Assembly (NCBI GenBank): GCA_963573385.1
Contig: CAUYLG010070469.1
Span: 17,336-81,335, forward strand
Direction of reading: 5' to 3'
Source: Cacajao melanocephalus
Taxonomy: Eukaryota; Chordata; Mammalia; Primates; Pitheciidae
Length of the DNA stretch: 64,000 nt
Position 1 is the stretch's first letter, and each line of letters starts with the position of its first letter. Shown here piece by piece: positions 19,271 to 38,829 of the stretch. The notes beneath the pieces are model-generated. The model worked only from the letters and a program-made list of their open reading frames with translations, was not told where the DNA came from and did not search any database. Made by a program: the position numbers and the translations under genes.

Positions 19271-19603
19271 AGTCATATGCTGTGTAATGAAGTCTTGGTC
19301 AACAACAGACCACATATATGAGAGTGGTCCCATAAGATTATCATATCACGTCTTTACTGTATCTTTTCTATGTTTAGATAAACAAATTTTTACCACTGTG
19401 TTACAATAGCCCACAGGATTCAGTACACATGCTGTGCAGGTTTGTAGCCTAGAAGAAACAGGTTACACCATACAGCTTAAATGTGCAGTAGGCTGTGTAG
19501 CACCTAGGATTGTGTAAGCACAGTCTATGGCATTTGCACAACAATAGAATTGCCTAATGATGCCTTTCTCAGAAATATCCCCATCATTAATCAACGCATC
19601 ACT
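19271..19603 (+). repeat. DNA-transposon-type repeat with inverted ends
   Basis: The ends agtcatatgctgtgtaatga and (reverse complement of the right end) agtgatgcgttgattaatgg form diverged inverted repeats. The interior (ggtcccataagattatcat, ggtttgtagcctagaag) is a familiar primate non-autonomous element, whose exact Repbase name I do not assert. Confidence 0.5.
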
Positions 19604-20033
19604 GTATCTGTCTGCTGTTTGAATGCCTACAGGTCTCTATGTTGTGCCAGCATGTTAATATGATTAAACGTACCTGAAAATCAAATATGAGTAACTGAGA
19701 CATTCTATTTATTGGTCAATAGTATGTGTTTTCCAACATTACACTTTGCTTTTGTCCACATAAAGTTAATGTCATAGGTAAAAACCCATTGTAGGGGTGC
19801 AAATGGGGAAATTTGGCAATTCTGACATAATATGGCTAAATTTCTACCTTGATATCTGTAACTTATATTGTCTAGTTCAAGTCTCATTTCACAAATGGTA
19901 AAGCCAGAGAGGCTGGTGCCCAAGGCCATAGCAAGTACTGCAGGGGCAGGGGGCTTACTTATGAATGCCAGTGACCATAAGTAAGTGGAAATTTCTACAG
20001 CTCAATCATCAGACAGCAGACAATCCAGACTAG

Positions 20034-20251
20034 CACTGCCCAGTGGAACTTTCTGAGTGATGGAAATGATCTGGGTCTGTATCTGCACTGTCCAGTATGG
20101 TGGCCCTCAGCAACATGACCTAAAATGTAGCAGTGTGACCAAGGAACGGAATTTTAAATTTTAGTTGATATTAACTTGTTTCATTTCAATATAAATAGCC
20201 ACATGTAGCTAGTGGTTACCATATTGGGCAGAGTAAGTCTAGACTGACAGG
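20034..20251 (+). repeat. MER5A (hAT-Charlie)
   Basis: cactgtccagtatggtggcc, gaattttaaattttagttga and gccacatgtagctagtggtt identify the non-autonomous hAT element MER5A. It ends about 90 bases from an FKBP9 exon. Confidence 0.5.
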
Positions 20252-20342
20252 TCTAGTGTGTTTCATGTGATGACAATTGAATTAACCACTGCAATAAAAC
20301 TAAGGATAGGTGAGAGTGGCTCCAAGCAAGAGAACGACTTAC

Positions 20343-20488
20343 CATCTCCATCCTCTCCATAGGCCAGAAAAGGAGGAATGGTGATGATGCGCTTCTCACC
20401 CACACACATCCCCAACAGCCCTTTGTCCATTCCAGGAATCAGCCAGCCAATTCCCACATATGTGTCATATGTTTTCATGCGATTGTGA
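20343..20488 (-). CDS. FKBP9: FKBP9 exon: core of PPIase domain 2
   Basis: 146 nt reading HNRMKTYDTYVGIGWLIPGM, DKGLLGMCVGEKR, IITIPPFLAYGEDGDG. It holds the GMDKGL and IPPFLAYG elements of the second FKBP domain. The acceptor is tttcag and the donor gtaagt. Same length and phase as the domain 1 and domain 3 core exons, as expected for exon-level domain duplication. Confidence 0.5.
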
Positions 20489-20888
20489 CTGAAAGCCAAT
20501 GAGAAAGGGGAAAAGTTTCACACCATGAGGATGTTTCCAACTCATCTCTCAGTACAGTTTTTGTTACCCAAATATCAGCTAAACAATGATCCCATACCCA
20601 TCCATAGAGATAGGCATTTATAGATCTTTGCCCCCAGACACAGGGCAGATGTCCTTAAGTTTAGAAAGAAATAAAAAACATGTATTTATACTAGTGGTAG
20701 ACAAAAACAGGCCAGTTATTCCACTAATCAAACACACTCTAATGAGAAGAAATTGCGAAGGGTTCCCTGATCTCCGGCATAGGCCCATGCCTCTCCATAG
20801 CTTCAAATACATTCATCTTTCCCCTCCTGCTTCCATGGGAAAGCTGCAAAAATGAACCAAAATGTGTGTAAGCCTCCTTAGAAATAGA

Positions 20889-21230
<342 letters not shown>

Positions 21231-21457
21231 TTAAGTTAGATAAACATTGCTCTTCAATGTTTCTAAGATGTATTAAAATTTTGACTCCGGCACCAAAGAA
21301 GATGCAACACTGACCAAAAATCTTAAGTAGATGAGTTCAGTACTGGTTACAATTGAAAAGAGTCCTTATTCTGGTTTCCCCATGAGCATAAAAAGCAAGA
21401 CAGAAGGAAAGAACTATGGGACATTTCACTGATATTGCCATGAATGGCAGAACTTAC

Positions 21458-21647
21458 CTCGAATCAAACAGAGTCCCATCCAGGAACGTCCCGTTGTAGT
21501 GGTACCTCACAAAATCAGACACTTGGATGGTCCGAGAGCAACTTGGGGGCTTGAAATAGGTGTGAATCTGAACCTGGTCTTCAGAATTCCAAATATCCAT
21601 CAGAAGTACATCAAAATGAAGCACTGAATTGGGGGGGATCACTCCAG
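21458..21647 (-). CDS. FKBP9: FKBP9 exon: end of domain 1, start of domain 2
   Basis: 190 nt reading [20 protein letters not shown], then a linker, then [19 protein letters not shown]. The first third closes PPIase domain 1 (VIPPNS, FDVLL) and the last third opens domain 2 (YHYNG, DGTLFDS). The acceptor is tttctag and the donor gtaagt. A seven-C run (in IPP) keeps the frame, so there is no slippage mutation there. Confidence 0.5.
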
Positions 21648-22068
21648 CTAGAAATTAAAGATGTCACACTGAGTTCACTGTTGCTGCCTTTCAGGCCAGA
21701 TAAATAAACACCTAGGATGCTGCCAAAGTGAATGTGGGCCAAAAAGTTTCAAGCAGTCACTGCTATATAATTCCAAAATGCCCCATTCTTCCTCCCTCTT
21801 TCCTCCAAATGAAATTGAAAGAAAAGGGAAAAAACAAAGTTTTCTTCTCATTGACAGTATCATTCAATACACCTGTGTTAATGACACTTTCACATCTAGA
21901 AGAAACAAACCTAAGATGGAAATTTTAGCTGTGTATGAGTTCACTGCTTTTCACTTCCCCCCCAGTCTAAAGATTCCGAGATTCTCCAGTCTGTTTGACT
22001 TATTAACAGCCTAAAAGTGTTCTCCTTGTTTCTGTGGATGTGTTTATAAATGAGGAACAAAAGCTTAC

Positions 22069-22214
22069 AAACTCCTTCACTTCCATAGGCAAGCTTTGGG
22101 GGAATCTTCACAAAACGTCTCTCGTTTACACACATCCCAACGAGAGCCTGGTCCATCCCTGCGATCAGCTGTCCTTTTCCCACAAACACGTTGAAAGTGG
22201 AGTCTCTGTCATAG
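22069..22214 (-). CDS. FKBP9: FKBP9 exon: core of PPIase domain 1
   Basis: 146 nt reading YDRDSTFNVFVGKGQLIAGM and on through VGMCVNERRFVKIPPKLAYG to SEGV. This is the second half of the first FKBP domain, including the GMDQAL and IPP.LAYG core motifs. The acceptor ends in cttcag and the donor is gtaagc. The exon begins in phase after a split Ser codon whose first two bases would come from the missing upstream exon, so this is the most 5' FKBP9 exon in the window. The next exon is 421 bases away. Confidence 0.5.
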
Positions 22215-22529
22215 CTGAAGACCCAAAGGGTAGGGAGAGAGAAAGAAAAGTGTAAGTAGTCCCTTCCTCAGTAAAACCAACCTGTAAAAATGTGCCCACA
22301 GACATAATATAGCCATAGCAAAGCAAAAAGCCTGTCAAGGAGTTACTGATACAGGAACATCTCCACTGGACACTACTTGTGGGGTTGGAAATTTTAGACT
22401 ATCTTGAATATTGCCAGCAAATCTAGTTCAATAAGAATCAGCATAACTCTCTTTAGAAAAAAAATGTGTTACGCTGATTTTGCAAAATAGTTACCTATTC
22501 TTTCACACATACACACAAAAGAAAGAGTT

Positions 22530-23128
<599 letters not shown>

Positions 23129-23234
23129 TCATTTTCTATGTGATTGGTACCTAAAAGCAACATCATAGGTACTAATGGCCCAGGTTAACACATACACACA
23201 CATTTGATTTTTTTTTAAGTCATCCAGCTAAGTC

Positions 23235-23400
23235 AAACGCAGAGGCATCATGGTAAGAGCATAAAACATACTTAAATTCTCTTAACCTCAGTTTCCTCCA
23301 CTGCAAAATGCAAGTGATAATAACAGTCAACCCAAACACAAAAAAATGCTCTGAAAACCTAAGTGTTATGCCAATATTACTATAATTAACACAGGTAATA
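23235..23400 (-). repeat. MIR fragment
   Basis: cttaacctcagtttcctccactgcaaaatg is the conserved antisense MIR segment. The flanking sequence to 23753 is single-copy with nothing else seen. Confidence 0.5.
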
Positions 23401-23707
23401 GAAAGTATAATGTAGTCTTATGATCACTAATATATGTGTTTTAAAGGCTGACAGGAGATGGCCTTATATCAAAAGATAAATAATGAAATCATAGCTGTGA
23501 CTCATACCTTTATCTTCTTCAATGTCAAATTTAGCAATCAACAGGGGTTTGCCTGTTAGGGGACTGTGCCAGGTGCTTTGGGGGATATAAAGTACAAGCC
23601 ATGGACTTTGCCTATAAGTACCTTATAAACTGATAGAGACCCACAGAGTTTCAGAAGACATAAAATAAAACGCTCTATGGCATTTTATAATAACAGATTT
23701 CTACTCA

Positions 23708-24825
<1,118 letters not shown>

Positions 24826-25030
24826 AATACTAACTACCATTTACACATTGTCAGGCACAGTAGCAAACTAAGCTCTTCATGTATACTACCCCATTTAATC
24901 CTCATAAAATATTTTAAGGTAGGTGCTCTGATACTCAGGCTCTTTGGAGGTTACAAAATTTCCCAAGCTTATGAAATTAAACATGGGTGGGGGTGGGGAA
25001 GCGAGAACCTAGGAGCATCTGACTCTCACA
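24826..25030 (+). repeat. MIR
   Basis: actaccatttacacattgtc, ccatttaatcctcataaaat and aggtaggtgctctgatac follow the MIR consensus order. Confidence 0.5.
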
Positions 25031-25075
25031 CTCCAGGGTCAGGGCCTCCCTAGAGGTGTATAGAAACAGTTGTTG

Positions 25076-25328
25076 CCCAGCTTGGGCAAGATTGCAAAAT
25101 CCCATCTCTACTAAAAATACAAAAAAAATAGCTGAGCATGGTGGTGTGTGCATGTGGTCCCAGCCACTCAGGAGGCTGAGGTGGGAGGATCACTTGAACC
25201 TAGAAGGCTGAGGCTGCAGTGAGCCAAGATCATACCCTGGCACTCCATCCTGAGTGACAGAGTGAGAAAAAGAAAAAGGAAAAAGGAAGGAAAGGAAAAG
25301 AAAGGAAAGGAAGAAAGAAAGAGAAGAG
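25076..25328 (+). repeat. 5'-truncated Alu with purine tail
   Basis: Lacks the left head; ends in an AAAAAGAAAAAGGAAAAAGG tail expanded to about 60 bases. Confidence 0.5.
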
Positions 25329-26226
25329 TTGTTGCCTCACGGTATTAACTTTTGCATTTGATGCTGCCTAAGCACTGTGAACAATTAAGCACCAAAGTGC
25401 TAAAAACCAAAAAAACCTTTCCAAAAGAAAGTGTATACATTTGTACATTAATAATGTATACATTTATACAAGAGGCTAACAATGCAAGACCACTTTTACC
25501 TACTGCTTAAAATTCTGACCATCTGGAAAAATAAAGTTGTTTTGAACAAATTTATTCTGATCAGCACAATTGGCACAAATTCATGGGCAGCATCAAGCCC
25601 AGAGCTGGTCATGAAAATTATTTCTGCACCCTCTGGAATAAGCATTTATACAACCTGTCCTGGTATCTGGCTTATTTACACATTTTACAGGCATCTCATT
25701 CAGGGGACTTCAGCAAACAGATGACACACCCAAACGAGGCTGTTCCAGGAAAGTTTAATAATGAAGTGTACACAGCTGACATTATAATCAATGGTGAAAA
25801 GCGTAAGGTTTTCCCCTATAATTGGGAATAAGGAAAAGATGCCTGCCTACAACACTTCTTTTCAGCATGGTCCTGGAACTCCTAACGAGAGCAATTAAGC
25901 AAGAAAAAGAAATACATGGCACAGAAATTGGAAAGGAAGAAGTAAAAATATCTCTTTTAACACACAAAATGATTTTCTATATAGAAAACCCTATAAGAGT
26001 CCATAAAAAAAGCTGCTAAAACTAATAAACATTGGACTTGCTGGTTCTGTGGGAAAAAAAACAACAAATCTGGCAAAGTTGCAGAATACAAAATCAACAC
26101 CCCCAAATCATGGATTTCTATACACTAACAATGAACAATCTTAAAAAATGACATTAATAAAACAATCCTATTTACAATAGCATCAAAAAGAATGAAATAC
26201 TTAGAAATACTAACTAACAAATACTA

Positions 26227-26690
<464 letters not shown>

Positions 26691-26814
26691 TTAATATGGC
26701 TAAGATGTCCACACTACCCAAAACAATCTATTGATTCAATGCAATTCCTACCAAAATCCCAATGGCATTTTTTGCAGAAATAGAAGAAAAAAAAACTAAA
26801 ATTCATATGGAATC

Positions 26815-27109
<295 letters not shown>

Positions 27110-27802
27110 TGAAACCTTGAAGGACTCTAAATAGCCAAAACAATCCTGAAAAAGCAGAACAAACTGGAGGCCTCACACTTTCTGATTTTGAAACACATTA
27201 TGAAGCTATCATAATCAGGGCAGCATTGTACTGGTCCAAATACAGACATATAGACCCAGGGAACAAAATGGAGAGCCCAGAAATAAACTTTTGTCTATAT
27301 GGTCAAATGATCTTTGACAAGTGCTAAGGCTACATAGTGGGTAAAGGATGGTCTCTTCAATAAATGGTGCTGGGAAAACTGGATCTCCACATGCAAAAGA
27401 ATAAAATGGATCCTTACTTCATACCATAGGTAACAATCAACTCAAAATGGATTAAATACATAAATATAAGACCCAAAACTATAAAACTAGGAAAAAAACA
27501 ACACAAGAGAAAAGCTTCATAATATTGAATTTGACAATGATTTCTCAGATATGACCCCAAAAGAACAGACACCCACCACCACACCCAGCTAATTTTTGTA
27601 TTTTTAGTAGAGATGGGGTATATAAGGTTTGAAAACCTTATATATTATAAGGGATTAATATCCAGAGTATATAAAGAACTACTAAAATTCAACAACAACA
27701 AAATAACCCAATTTAAAAATGAACAAAGGGTTTGAATGAATATTTCTCCAACAAGATATAAAAATGGCCAACAAGCATATGAAAAGATGCTCCACATCAC
27801 TA

Positions 27803-28137
<335 letters not shown>

Positions 28138-28378
28138 ACACAATGCAATATTACCTCACACCTGTTAGGATGGCCACTACCAAAAAAACTGGAAAATAAC
28201 AAGTGTTGGAGAGGATATGGAGAAATCAGAATCTTTGTACACTATATAGGAATGAAAAATGTTGCACTTGCTATAGAAAACAGTCTGTAGGTTCCTCAAA
28301 AAATTAAAAATAGAAGTACCGTATGATCTAGCAATCCTACCTCTTGGTGTATACTCAAAAGAACTGAAAACAGAATCA

Positions 28379-28678
28379 GGCTGGACGCGGTGGCTCATGC
28401 CTGTAATCCCAGCACTTTGGGAGGTTGAGGTTTGAGCCCAGGAGTTCAAGACCGGCCTAAGCAACCAGGTGAAACATCATCTCTACAAAAAACACAAAAA
28501 TTATCTGGGCGTGGTGGTGCACACCTGTAGTCCCAGGTGCTCAGAAGGTTGAAGTGGGAGGGTCACTTAAGCCCAGGAAGTCAAGGCTGCAGTAAGCTGC
28601 GATCATGCCACTGCACTCCAGCCTGGGCAACAGAACAAAAAACTCTAAACACAAACAAAACAACAACAACGAAAACTC
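28379..28678 (+). repeat. Alu inside L1
   Basis: Sense Alu with a CAAACAAAACAACAAC tail; L1 sequence resumes with actcagatatttgcac. Confidence 0.5.
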
Positions 28679-29394
28679 AGATATTTGCACACACATGTTC
28701 ACCTCAGCACGATTTACAATAGTCAAAGGTAGAAGCAACCTAAATGTCCGTAGACAAATAAATGGATAAAGAAAATGTGGCATACACACACGATGAAATA
28801 TTCTTTAGCCTTAAAAAGGAAGGAAATCCTATCACATGCTATACAGTAGGGATGAACCTTGAGGACATTATGTTAAGTGAAACAAGCCAGTCACAAAAAG
28901 ACAAATACTGCATGATTCCATGAATTATATGAGGTATCTAAAGTAGTCAAACTCGTAGAAACAGACAGTGGAATGCTGTTATCAGGGAACTAGGAAAGGG
29001 GAAAACGCAGAGAAGTTGTTCAATGGGTATGAAGTTTCAGTTTTGCAAAATGGAAAGGTTCTAGAGAGATACTGCATAACAGTGTGCATATAGTTAACAC
29101 CATTACACAGTTCAAAATGGTTAAAATTGTAAATTTTGTGTTTTTTTTTAAGTAACAATAAAGTGCAAAGGTGTGTACAGAACACAGCAAAACACAGGGA
29201 TAGTACCTCAGTGGCTGGGTAAGGGATGCTACTATCACACCTGAGCCTGAATGACAGAGACAGAGAGGGCACCTAGGGGTTACCTGACAGGAGCTGGGCT
29301 CTTTAGTTTAGGGCCACAATCCATGGTGACCCTACAGACAGCAAGCCAGAGGAATAAATACCTTCAGGTCACTCTTCCCTCCCTCTGATCTTCT

Positions 29395-30085
<691 letters not shown>

Positions 30086-30476
30086 TGGCTGAGTCCAACC
30101 AAAGCCAGAAGACAAGTGGTCATTAATGCAACCCATACTGTGCACATGTAGTCCATACAGGTCAGCTTCCCAGAGCAAAAAGCAAATGGAACAGGTGGAG
30201 AGTGGACCTAGAAAGGCAAATGGAAACCGCATAGCATATCCAACACCCTCCTTTCCTCTCCACCAGCTTGTTTTTGTTTCCTTCCATCACTGCCCTGGGT
30301 GGGGGAGAGGAAAATGGGAAAGATGTCTGCAGCACCCACCGATGATGCTCTTCAAAATTATTAACCCAAGGACCACTATGACAAGAGACATCATAGTCAA
30401 CTCACTAAACTGCCTACACAGAAGCTCACATTATATTGGTGACACATTACTTGATAAATAACTATCCCCATGGCAA

Positions 30477-31111
30477 TTTTTTTTTTTTTTGAGACAGAAT
30501 CTCACTCTGTTACCCAGGTTGGAGTGCAGTGGCACGATCTTGGCCCACTGCAATCTCTGCCTCCCAGGTTGAAGCAAGTCTCCTGCCTCAGCCTCCCTAG
30601 AAACGCCACCACACCCAGCTAATGTTTGTATTTTTAGCAAAGATGGGTTTTCACCATGTTGGCCAAGCTGGTTTTGAATCTTGACCTCAGGTGATCCACC
30701 TGCCTTAGCCTCCCAAAGTGCTGAGATTACAGGTGTGAGCCACCATGCCCAGCCCCCAATGGCTTTGTTCTTAAAGGAAAATGGGGCTTCTGAATATAGG
30801 TTTAAATCTGCACTAAGAACGAACTTTTAAAAGGACAAATGGCAGACTGGGTGTGGTGCCTCAAGTGGTAATCCCAACACTTTGGGAGGCCGAGGTGGTG
30901 AATCACTTGAGCTCATGAGTTTGAGACCAGCCTGGGCAACATGGTGAAACCCTGTCTCTACCAAAAATACAATCCTAGCTACTCGGGTGGCTGAGGCATG
31001 AGAATTGTTTGTACCTGGGAGGCAGAGGTTGCAGTGAGCACCACTGCATTCCACCTGAGCAACAGAGAGAGACCCTGCCTCAAAAAGAAAGAAGAAGAAG
31101 AAAAAAATAAA
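30477..31111. repeat. Inverted Alu pair
   Basis: Antisense Alu at 30477-30755 (some internal loss) and sense Alu at 30844-31111 (short, with AAGAAGAAGAAG tail). Confidence 0.5.
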
Positions 31112-32824
31112 CTGCCATATTTTGAGAACCCATAACAGAAAGGAAACAAAGTAAGGAAGAACAAGCCCACTGGGCATGGGAACTACCTTTTAGGGGCCTC
31201 AAAGTTGGTCCTGTCTCACTTGGGCCACTTCAGATGGTGGACTCACAGGGGACGTGCTTGACATATGGACTGTGGTCCTACCACCACCCTTCATGAATGG
31301 GACTGAAACTCACCTCCCCACTGGCCGCCAAGTTCCCAGCTGAGACATCCCCTCCGCTGGTTGAGTTCCACCACTGACTAGATCTGACTGCAGAGGCAGA
31401 GTCTGGTTTTTCTGCCTCTCACCTACCTCTCCACACAATCACTCCCAAAGGGGACTCCGAGCTTTCTAGACCCTTTGCCCAAGATGATTTCCTTCAAACC
31501 ACCACCTCTATCAGTAGCTAATGAGACATGCCAGGGAGAAAAGAAAAGCAGTTAATGAACCGGCGAACTACCCAGACGGGAAAGTGTGAGGAGGAGGAAG
31601 GGAAAGGAGGTGAAGGAGGAGAGAGGGAGCAAGTGGGAACAGAGAAGAAACGAGAGAGAACGCCTCCATTCATAGCTCCTCCGGGAGAATCAGACCCTGA
31701 AACACGAGCTGTTGGCTTGGATGGGCTTCGGGCCATTAAAACATCATTAAATGAAAAACTTTGCAAAGCAAAGCAAAATCCATTGCTGTTATGGATTTTT
31801 GTTTTTTAGCAACTGCACAAATTAAAATGTCAGACCCCTATAGATGATTCCCATTTTTCACAGGGCTTAGCCCAGGAAAATACCATGTAGCCAAATTATA
31901 TTGTTTATATGAATGTGCAATTGCTTGCAATGACCCACAGATGAAAATTCAAAGCCCTGCTAATAAGTCTTCACTGGGGGTGCTTGGCCAGCTGCCAATG
32001 GCCTCAGGAGACCGCAGCGAGAAGTGGCTAGGATCTTTCCCCTAGTTAGCAGAAACGCACAGGGCTAACACACAGTAGCAGCTTCCCTTTCAGCACTCCC
32101 CTTCTCCATAGAAAGCACGGCGATGCGGATTCACACTCTAAACACCTCCTAAGTGAGCATGTCCTGACCTGGCCAGTCACTCTGATGCCACTGCCCCCAT
32201 CAGGCCCCCCCACCAACTCCATCCTGGCTGCTGCCCAGCCCACTGGCTCCTCCCTGAAGACCAGACCTGCTGAAGAGGTGAGCCTGGGCCCCCGCTTAGG
32301 ACCATGTGACTTAACGCCCAATAGAGTGGACACCTGCCCCAAGCAGGACCCATCAGATTATGTCCTGGAAACCTGGAGGTGAGACAGTCCAGTTTGCCGT
32401 CGTTGATGCTGGATCCCAGAGACCACATGTGCAGCATGGAAAGCTTGCTGGAGCACTCTCTTTCCCGTGGGAGAGAATGAAGCCCTGTCTGCAACCCCTT
32501 GGGGAGAGGCAGAAAGTCACCTCAGTCCATGATTCTGGACCCTCACAAGGAATTGAAGATCCTTCCAATAAATTCCCACTCCTTCCTGCTTAAGTCTGCA
32601 GGTATGTACTTGTGTTCTTCCCAACCCTGACTTGAGGGCGGGGATTTTTGTCAGCTGTATCCTCTGCTGTATCCCAGTACCTGGCATGTTAGAAGCTGGA
32701 TGGATCCCTATGTAAAATGAAGTCCCAGTGAGGCTGATCTCTAGAATTTCTACTTACGCTATAGTCCATTCACGGAGCACCTCAATCCCCTTACTCCTCT
32801 GAACAAAAACCTTCCCTTCAAAAG
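31112..32824. other. Unassigned sequence near the FKBP9/DHX37 junction
   Basis: No FKBP9 or DHX37 exon found. GC content rises along it. An L2-like scrap lies at 32628-32695 (ctgtatcccagtacctggc) and an AATAAA hexamer at 32567-32572. 31900-32620 has the texture of an old LTR or a single-copy gene flank, but I cannot name it. Confidence 0.5.
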
Positions 32825-33133
<309 letters not shown>

Positions 33134-33442
33134 GAACTTTTTATAAAACACACACAGCTGCAGTACCCCATCATAGCTACCATGTCTGTGAAGTCTCCCC
33201 AACACACTCCAGTCCATGTTCCAGTCTCCCCAGCATCTTCTGGTACAGCGGTCGTCTGAGGCGGGCCTGGCTGGGGTGTTTGGGGCCTGGCTCTCCATTG
33301 GCCTCAACAGTTCCTTCCCCTTCCCTTCAGAACCCAGGATTTTGGAGGGGGAGAGTGGACTGGGAGATATCTGGGCCGTCTTTCAGGCTGGTGGTGGGCC
33401 CTGGCCTCAGGTCGCCAGCCTGCTGCACTGCCTGCCTTGTAG

Positions 33443-33676
<234 letters not shown>

Positions 33677-33689
33677 TGACCAGCCGGCA

Positions 33690-33890
33690 CTCCCACTGTG
33701 CCGCTGTGCGACTTCCGGCAAGTCACTCAGACTCTCCAAGGTCAGTTTCTTGATAAGTGTGTTGGTGCATTCTTCAGAGAATCATTTTGAAGTGGAGGTG
33801 TAGGATGCATGCTAACTGCTTAGCACAGTGTCGAATACCTAGTAGGTGCTCATGAAATGTGACCTTGTATTTTTATTATGACTGGGGTCG
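33690..33890 (-). repeat. MIR
   Basis: Antisense MIR: cttccggcaagtcactcagactctccaagg, then cttagcacagtgtcgaatac and agtaggtgctcatgaaatg. Lies in the first DHX37 intron. Confidence 0.5.
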
Positions 33891-34642
33891 CTGAGTTCAC
33901 GCATTGCCCGGGGTGTACTGAGCGCCTGTGGCGTGCAAGCTTTGCCCTGCGGTGGACCCGGATGCAGCCCTGTCTTGGGAACTTCCAGTCCAGTTGCGTT
34001 TGGGAAGGAGCAGCAGCAGATTTGGGGTAGGGGGTCCACCTCAGGCTGAGGAACAGGGGAGGGGCCGCTGGCTGGGCCTTGCCCTTGAGCAGGGGTGCAT
34101 CTTCACAGTCGCTGACCACGGAAGCTGTGCCCCAAGGACTTTCCGTTTATAAATTGGAACCCCAGCTGCTGCCTCCCCAACCAGCCCACTTGGGCCTTGG
34201 AGAAGCCTCCCACACTTCCTAGGGAGCTGGCCATTCAGTCAAGTGGGGGCACGCGTGTCCGGAGAGCATGCAGGGCCCGGGTGGGGGGCTGCTGTCCGGT
34301 GAAGGAGCTGTGTGTGCTTCGTGCTGCCTGGGACGTCCCCTTAGGCGGGGCCAGTCTCAAGGATGACAAAGGTGATTCCAGCCCTCCTGGCTTTGAGGCC
34401 ACTGGGATTCCTGGGTGCGGCAGTGAATGTGGTTTTGGTCTGGGTGGCCCCACAGCCCCACCCCGAATCTCATGTCCGTTTCCCACCTGCCCTCCCACTC
34501 TGCGGGCACCCGAGTTGGGCAGGTCAGCTCTGATGAAGAGCAGCTGCCCCTCCTCTAACGCTGTCTCAAGTGGGAATGCTGGGAAGTGAAGCAGCCTGGG
34601 GGCTCAGGCTGGGAGGGGGCCTCACCCCTGCACCTCCCCTAG

Positions 34643-34900
<258 letters not shown>

Positions 34901-35599
34901 TAACCTTGGAGCAGCCCCTGTGTGGTCCCCTCCCCACTGCCCGGCACCAGCCTCATAAACTGGTGTCCTTTCCCAGACCCGAAGCAAGAGGCTGAGGTGC
35001 AGTGTTGGCGCCTGGCCAGGCCCACTGGGGCCGGGTGACGAGGCCGGTGGGCCTCTGGGATCAGCAGAGCAGGTGGGCCTGTCTGGCTAAGAGTCAGGCT
35101 CCCCGAGCTCTGAGAGGTGCTCCCCAGGGCCTCTTTCACTGTCTCCCTGCCCCAACCTGACACAGGCCTGCTGAGTAGGGGACCATCCTGGGCTGGGGCT
35201 CCATGCAGTAGGCCTGTTCCACCCTCCCGGCGGTGAGAGAGGCCTGCACTCCACGTGTGCCATGAGCCTGGCCACGTTAAAGGCCCTGAACATCGACAGT
35301 GAATGAGACACCGTCTTGTTCTAACAGGTTCCTTCCCTCCTGGGGCTTCCATTTCAGCAAGGGCAGCAGGCAGGACGCAGACTCAGAGTCTGTGAGCCAG
35401 TGATGGACAGAGCCGGGGGCAGTGGAGGGAGGGCGCAGGGCTAGCAAGGGCCTCACCCGAAAGGTGACCTCTGAGCTGGAGGGGGGGCCTGAGTGAGGGA
35501 GGGGCGCACAGCGTGCATCGCAGAGCAAGGAGCCATCTGACTGAAGGAGAGCAGCGCACAGGTCCTGAGGCAGGCATCTGCCTGGTGCCTTTTTTCTTT

Positions 35600-36213
35600 T
35601 GGTAACAAGCTTTATTGGGCTATTTTTCACATTTCCTATCATTCATCCATTGGAATGGACAATTCAGTGGTTTTTAGTCCATTCACAGAGTGTGCAGCCA
35701 TCACCACAGTCAGTTTTACCTGTTGTCACTTATCCAAAAAGAAACCCTAGGCCGGGCGCGGGGGCTCACACCTGTAATCCCAGCACTTTGGGAGGCTGAG
35801 GTGGGCAGATCACCAGGTCAGGAGTTCGAAACAAGCCTGGCCAACAGGGTGAAATCCTGTCTCTATTAAAAGCACAAAAATTAGCTGGGCATGGTGGTGC
35901 ATGCCTATAATCCCAGATACTCGGGAGGCTGAGGCAGGAGAATCACTTGAACCCAGGGAGTGGAGCTTTCAGTGAGCCGAGATCACACCATTGCACTCCA
36001 GCCTGGGTGACAGTGAGACTTCGTCTGAAAAACAGAAACAAACCCTGTACCTTTTGCGGTTTTCTGTGGTAGTGGTTTTTGTTTTCATTTTGTTTTCGAG
36101 GCAGGGTCTCATTGTCTCCGATGCTGGAGTGCCGTGGTGCAATCACAGCTCACTGTAACCCCGACCTTCTAGGCTTAAGGAATCCTTTCGCCTCAGCCTC
36201 CCAAGTAGCTGGA
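35600..36213. repeat. L1 3' fragment with two Alus
   Basis: Antisense L1 terminus at 35600-35749 (ggacaattcagtggttttta gtcc..., aaaaagaaaccctag), followed by a sense Alu at 35750-36035 and an antisense left-half Alu at 36075-36213. In the DHX37 intron before the SAT exon; the remaining 34757-37025 shows no further feature apart from an old, unnamed repeat-like stretch at 35270-35590. Confidence 0.5.
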
Positions 36214-36815
36214 GCGTGGTCACTTGTATGTAACCGTTTGCAGATGATGTCGCACAGCACGGCGGAATTCCATGCAACTTCCCCACCGGTGGCATCAGAG
36301 CTTCCAGGATGTGGAATCCTGCCAACACTTGTCACTTGCCATTATTGTTATTCTAGACATGGGTGGGAAGTGATATCTCACTGTAGTCTTGGTTCATGTC
36401 TTTGGGGTCCGTCAGGGTGTCTAGAATGGCCAAGCAGAGAGAGTGAGGTGGGGTCAGGAAGGCACGGGGGTGGGGCAGACAGGGACAGTCATAAGGCAAG
36501 AGAGGGGCCTGTGCTGGGTGCCGCGCTCCCGCCTTGCCTGTCATTCACAGAGGCGCTCTTGCCACCCCTTAGCTTCTGGGTCTGGGGTTAGAAGCAAAGG
36601 CAGCAAGGGCTTGAAGCAGAGCTCACCATGAGGCTATCAGGCATTGCTGAGCAAGCTGCGGAACAGGGGCACCCACAGACCCGAGAATCAGGCAGCTCCT
36701 CCCTGAGCCCCCAGAACCGACAGCCACTGAATTTCAGTGTCAGGTGGGAGCTGGGTCGGGTGGGCCCATTCTCAGCCCTCCTGCCTCATATTCCACCATG
36801 GAAGACTGACTTTGA

Positions 36816-37448
<633 letters not shown>

Positions 37449-37871
37449 GTGAAGCCCTGACCGGGAGCCTTAGGAAAGAGCTTCCCTTCCTAAACCCTCA
37501 CTGAAGGCACAGGGTGGGAGGGCCCATTCCCGAGTGGCTCAGAGCAGTCCCTTGTCCCTGCCAGGCCTCAGCTTCCTCACCAGCTCCAGAGTGTTCAAAA
37601 CACTTGTCCTGCCTCATTCCACCCAAAATATTATGAGGCCTCAGCCACTTCCAGAGGGTGGTGTTTGCCATCTGTCCCCATCTGATAAGCGGAAAAACCC
37701 ACAGGGTGCAGGCCAGTGCTGGCAGGTGACCATAGACACTGAGGCACTGCAGGGGAACAGGCACGTCCCCCAAGAGTCGGGGATCCCCTTCACAGTCCCG
37801 CCTTGTCCACATCACACCCACTCCATTACCAGTCTCACGTTACTGAAATGGACGTGACCATTTCTGTGTGA

Positions 37872-38829
<958 letters not shown>

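Noticed and set aside
32185..32593. Possible exon ending in ...GAAGAGgtgagcc at 32273-32285
   Set aside because: A fair donor-like site but no acceptor, no conserved protein and no link in phase to DHX37 at 33505.
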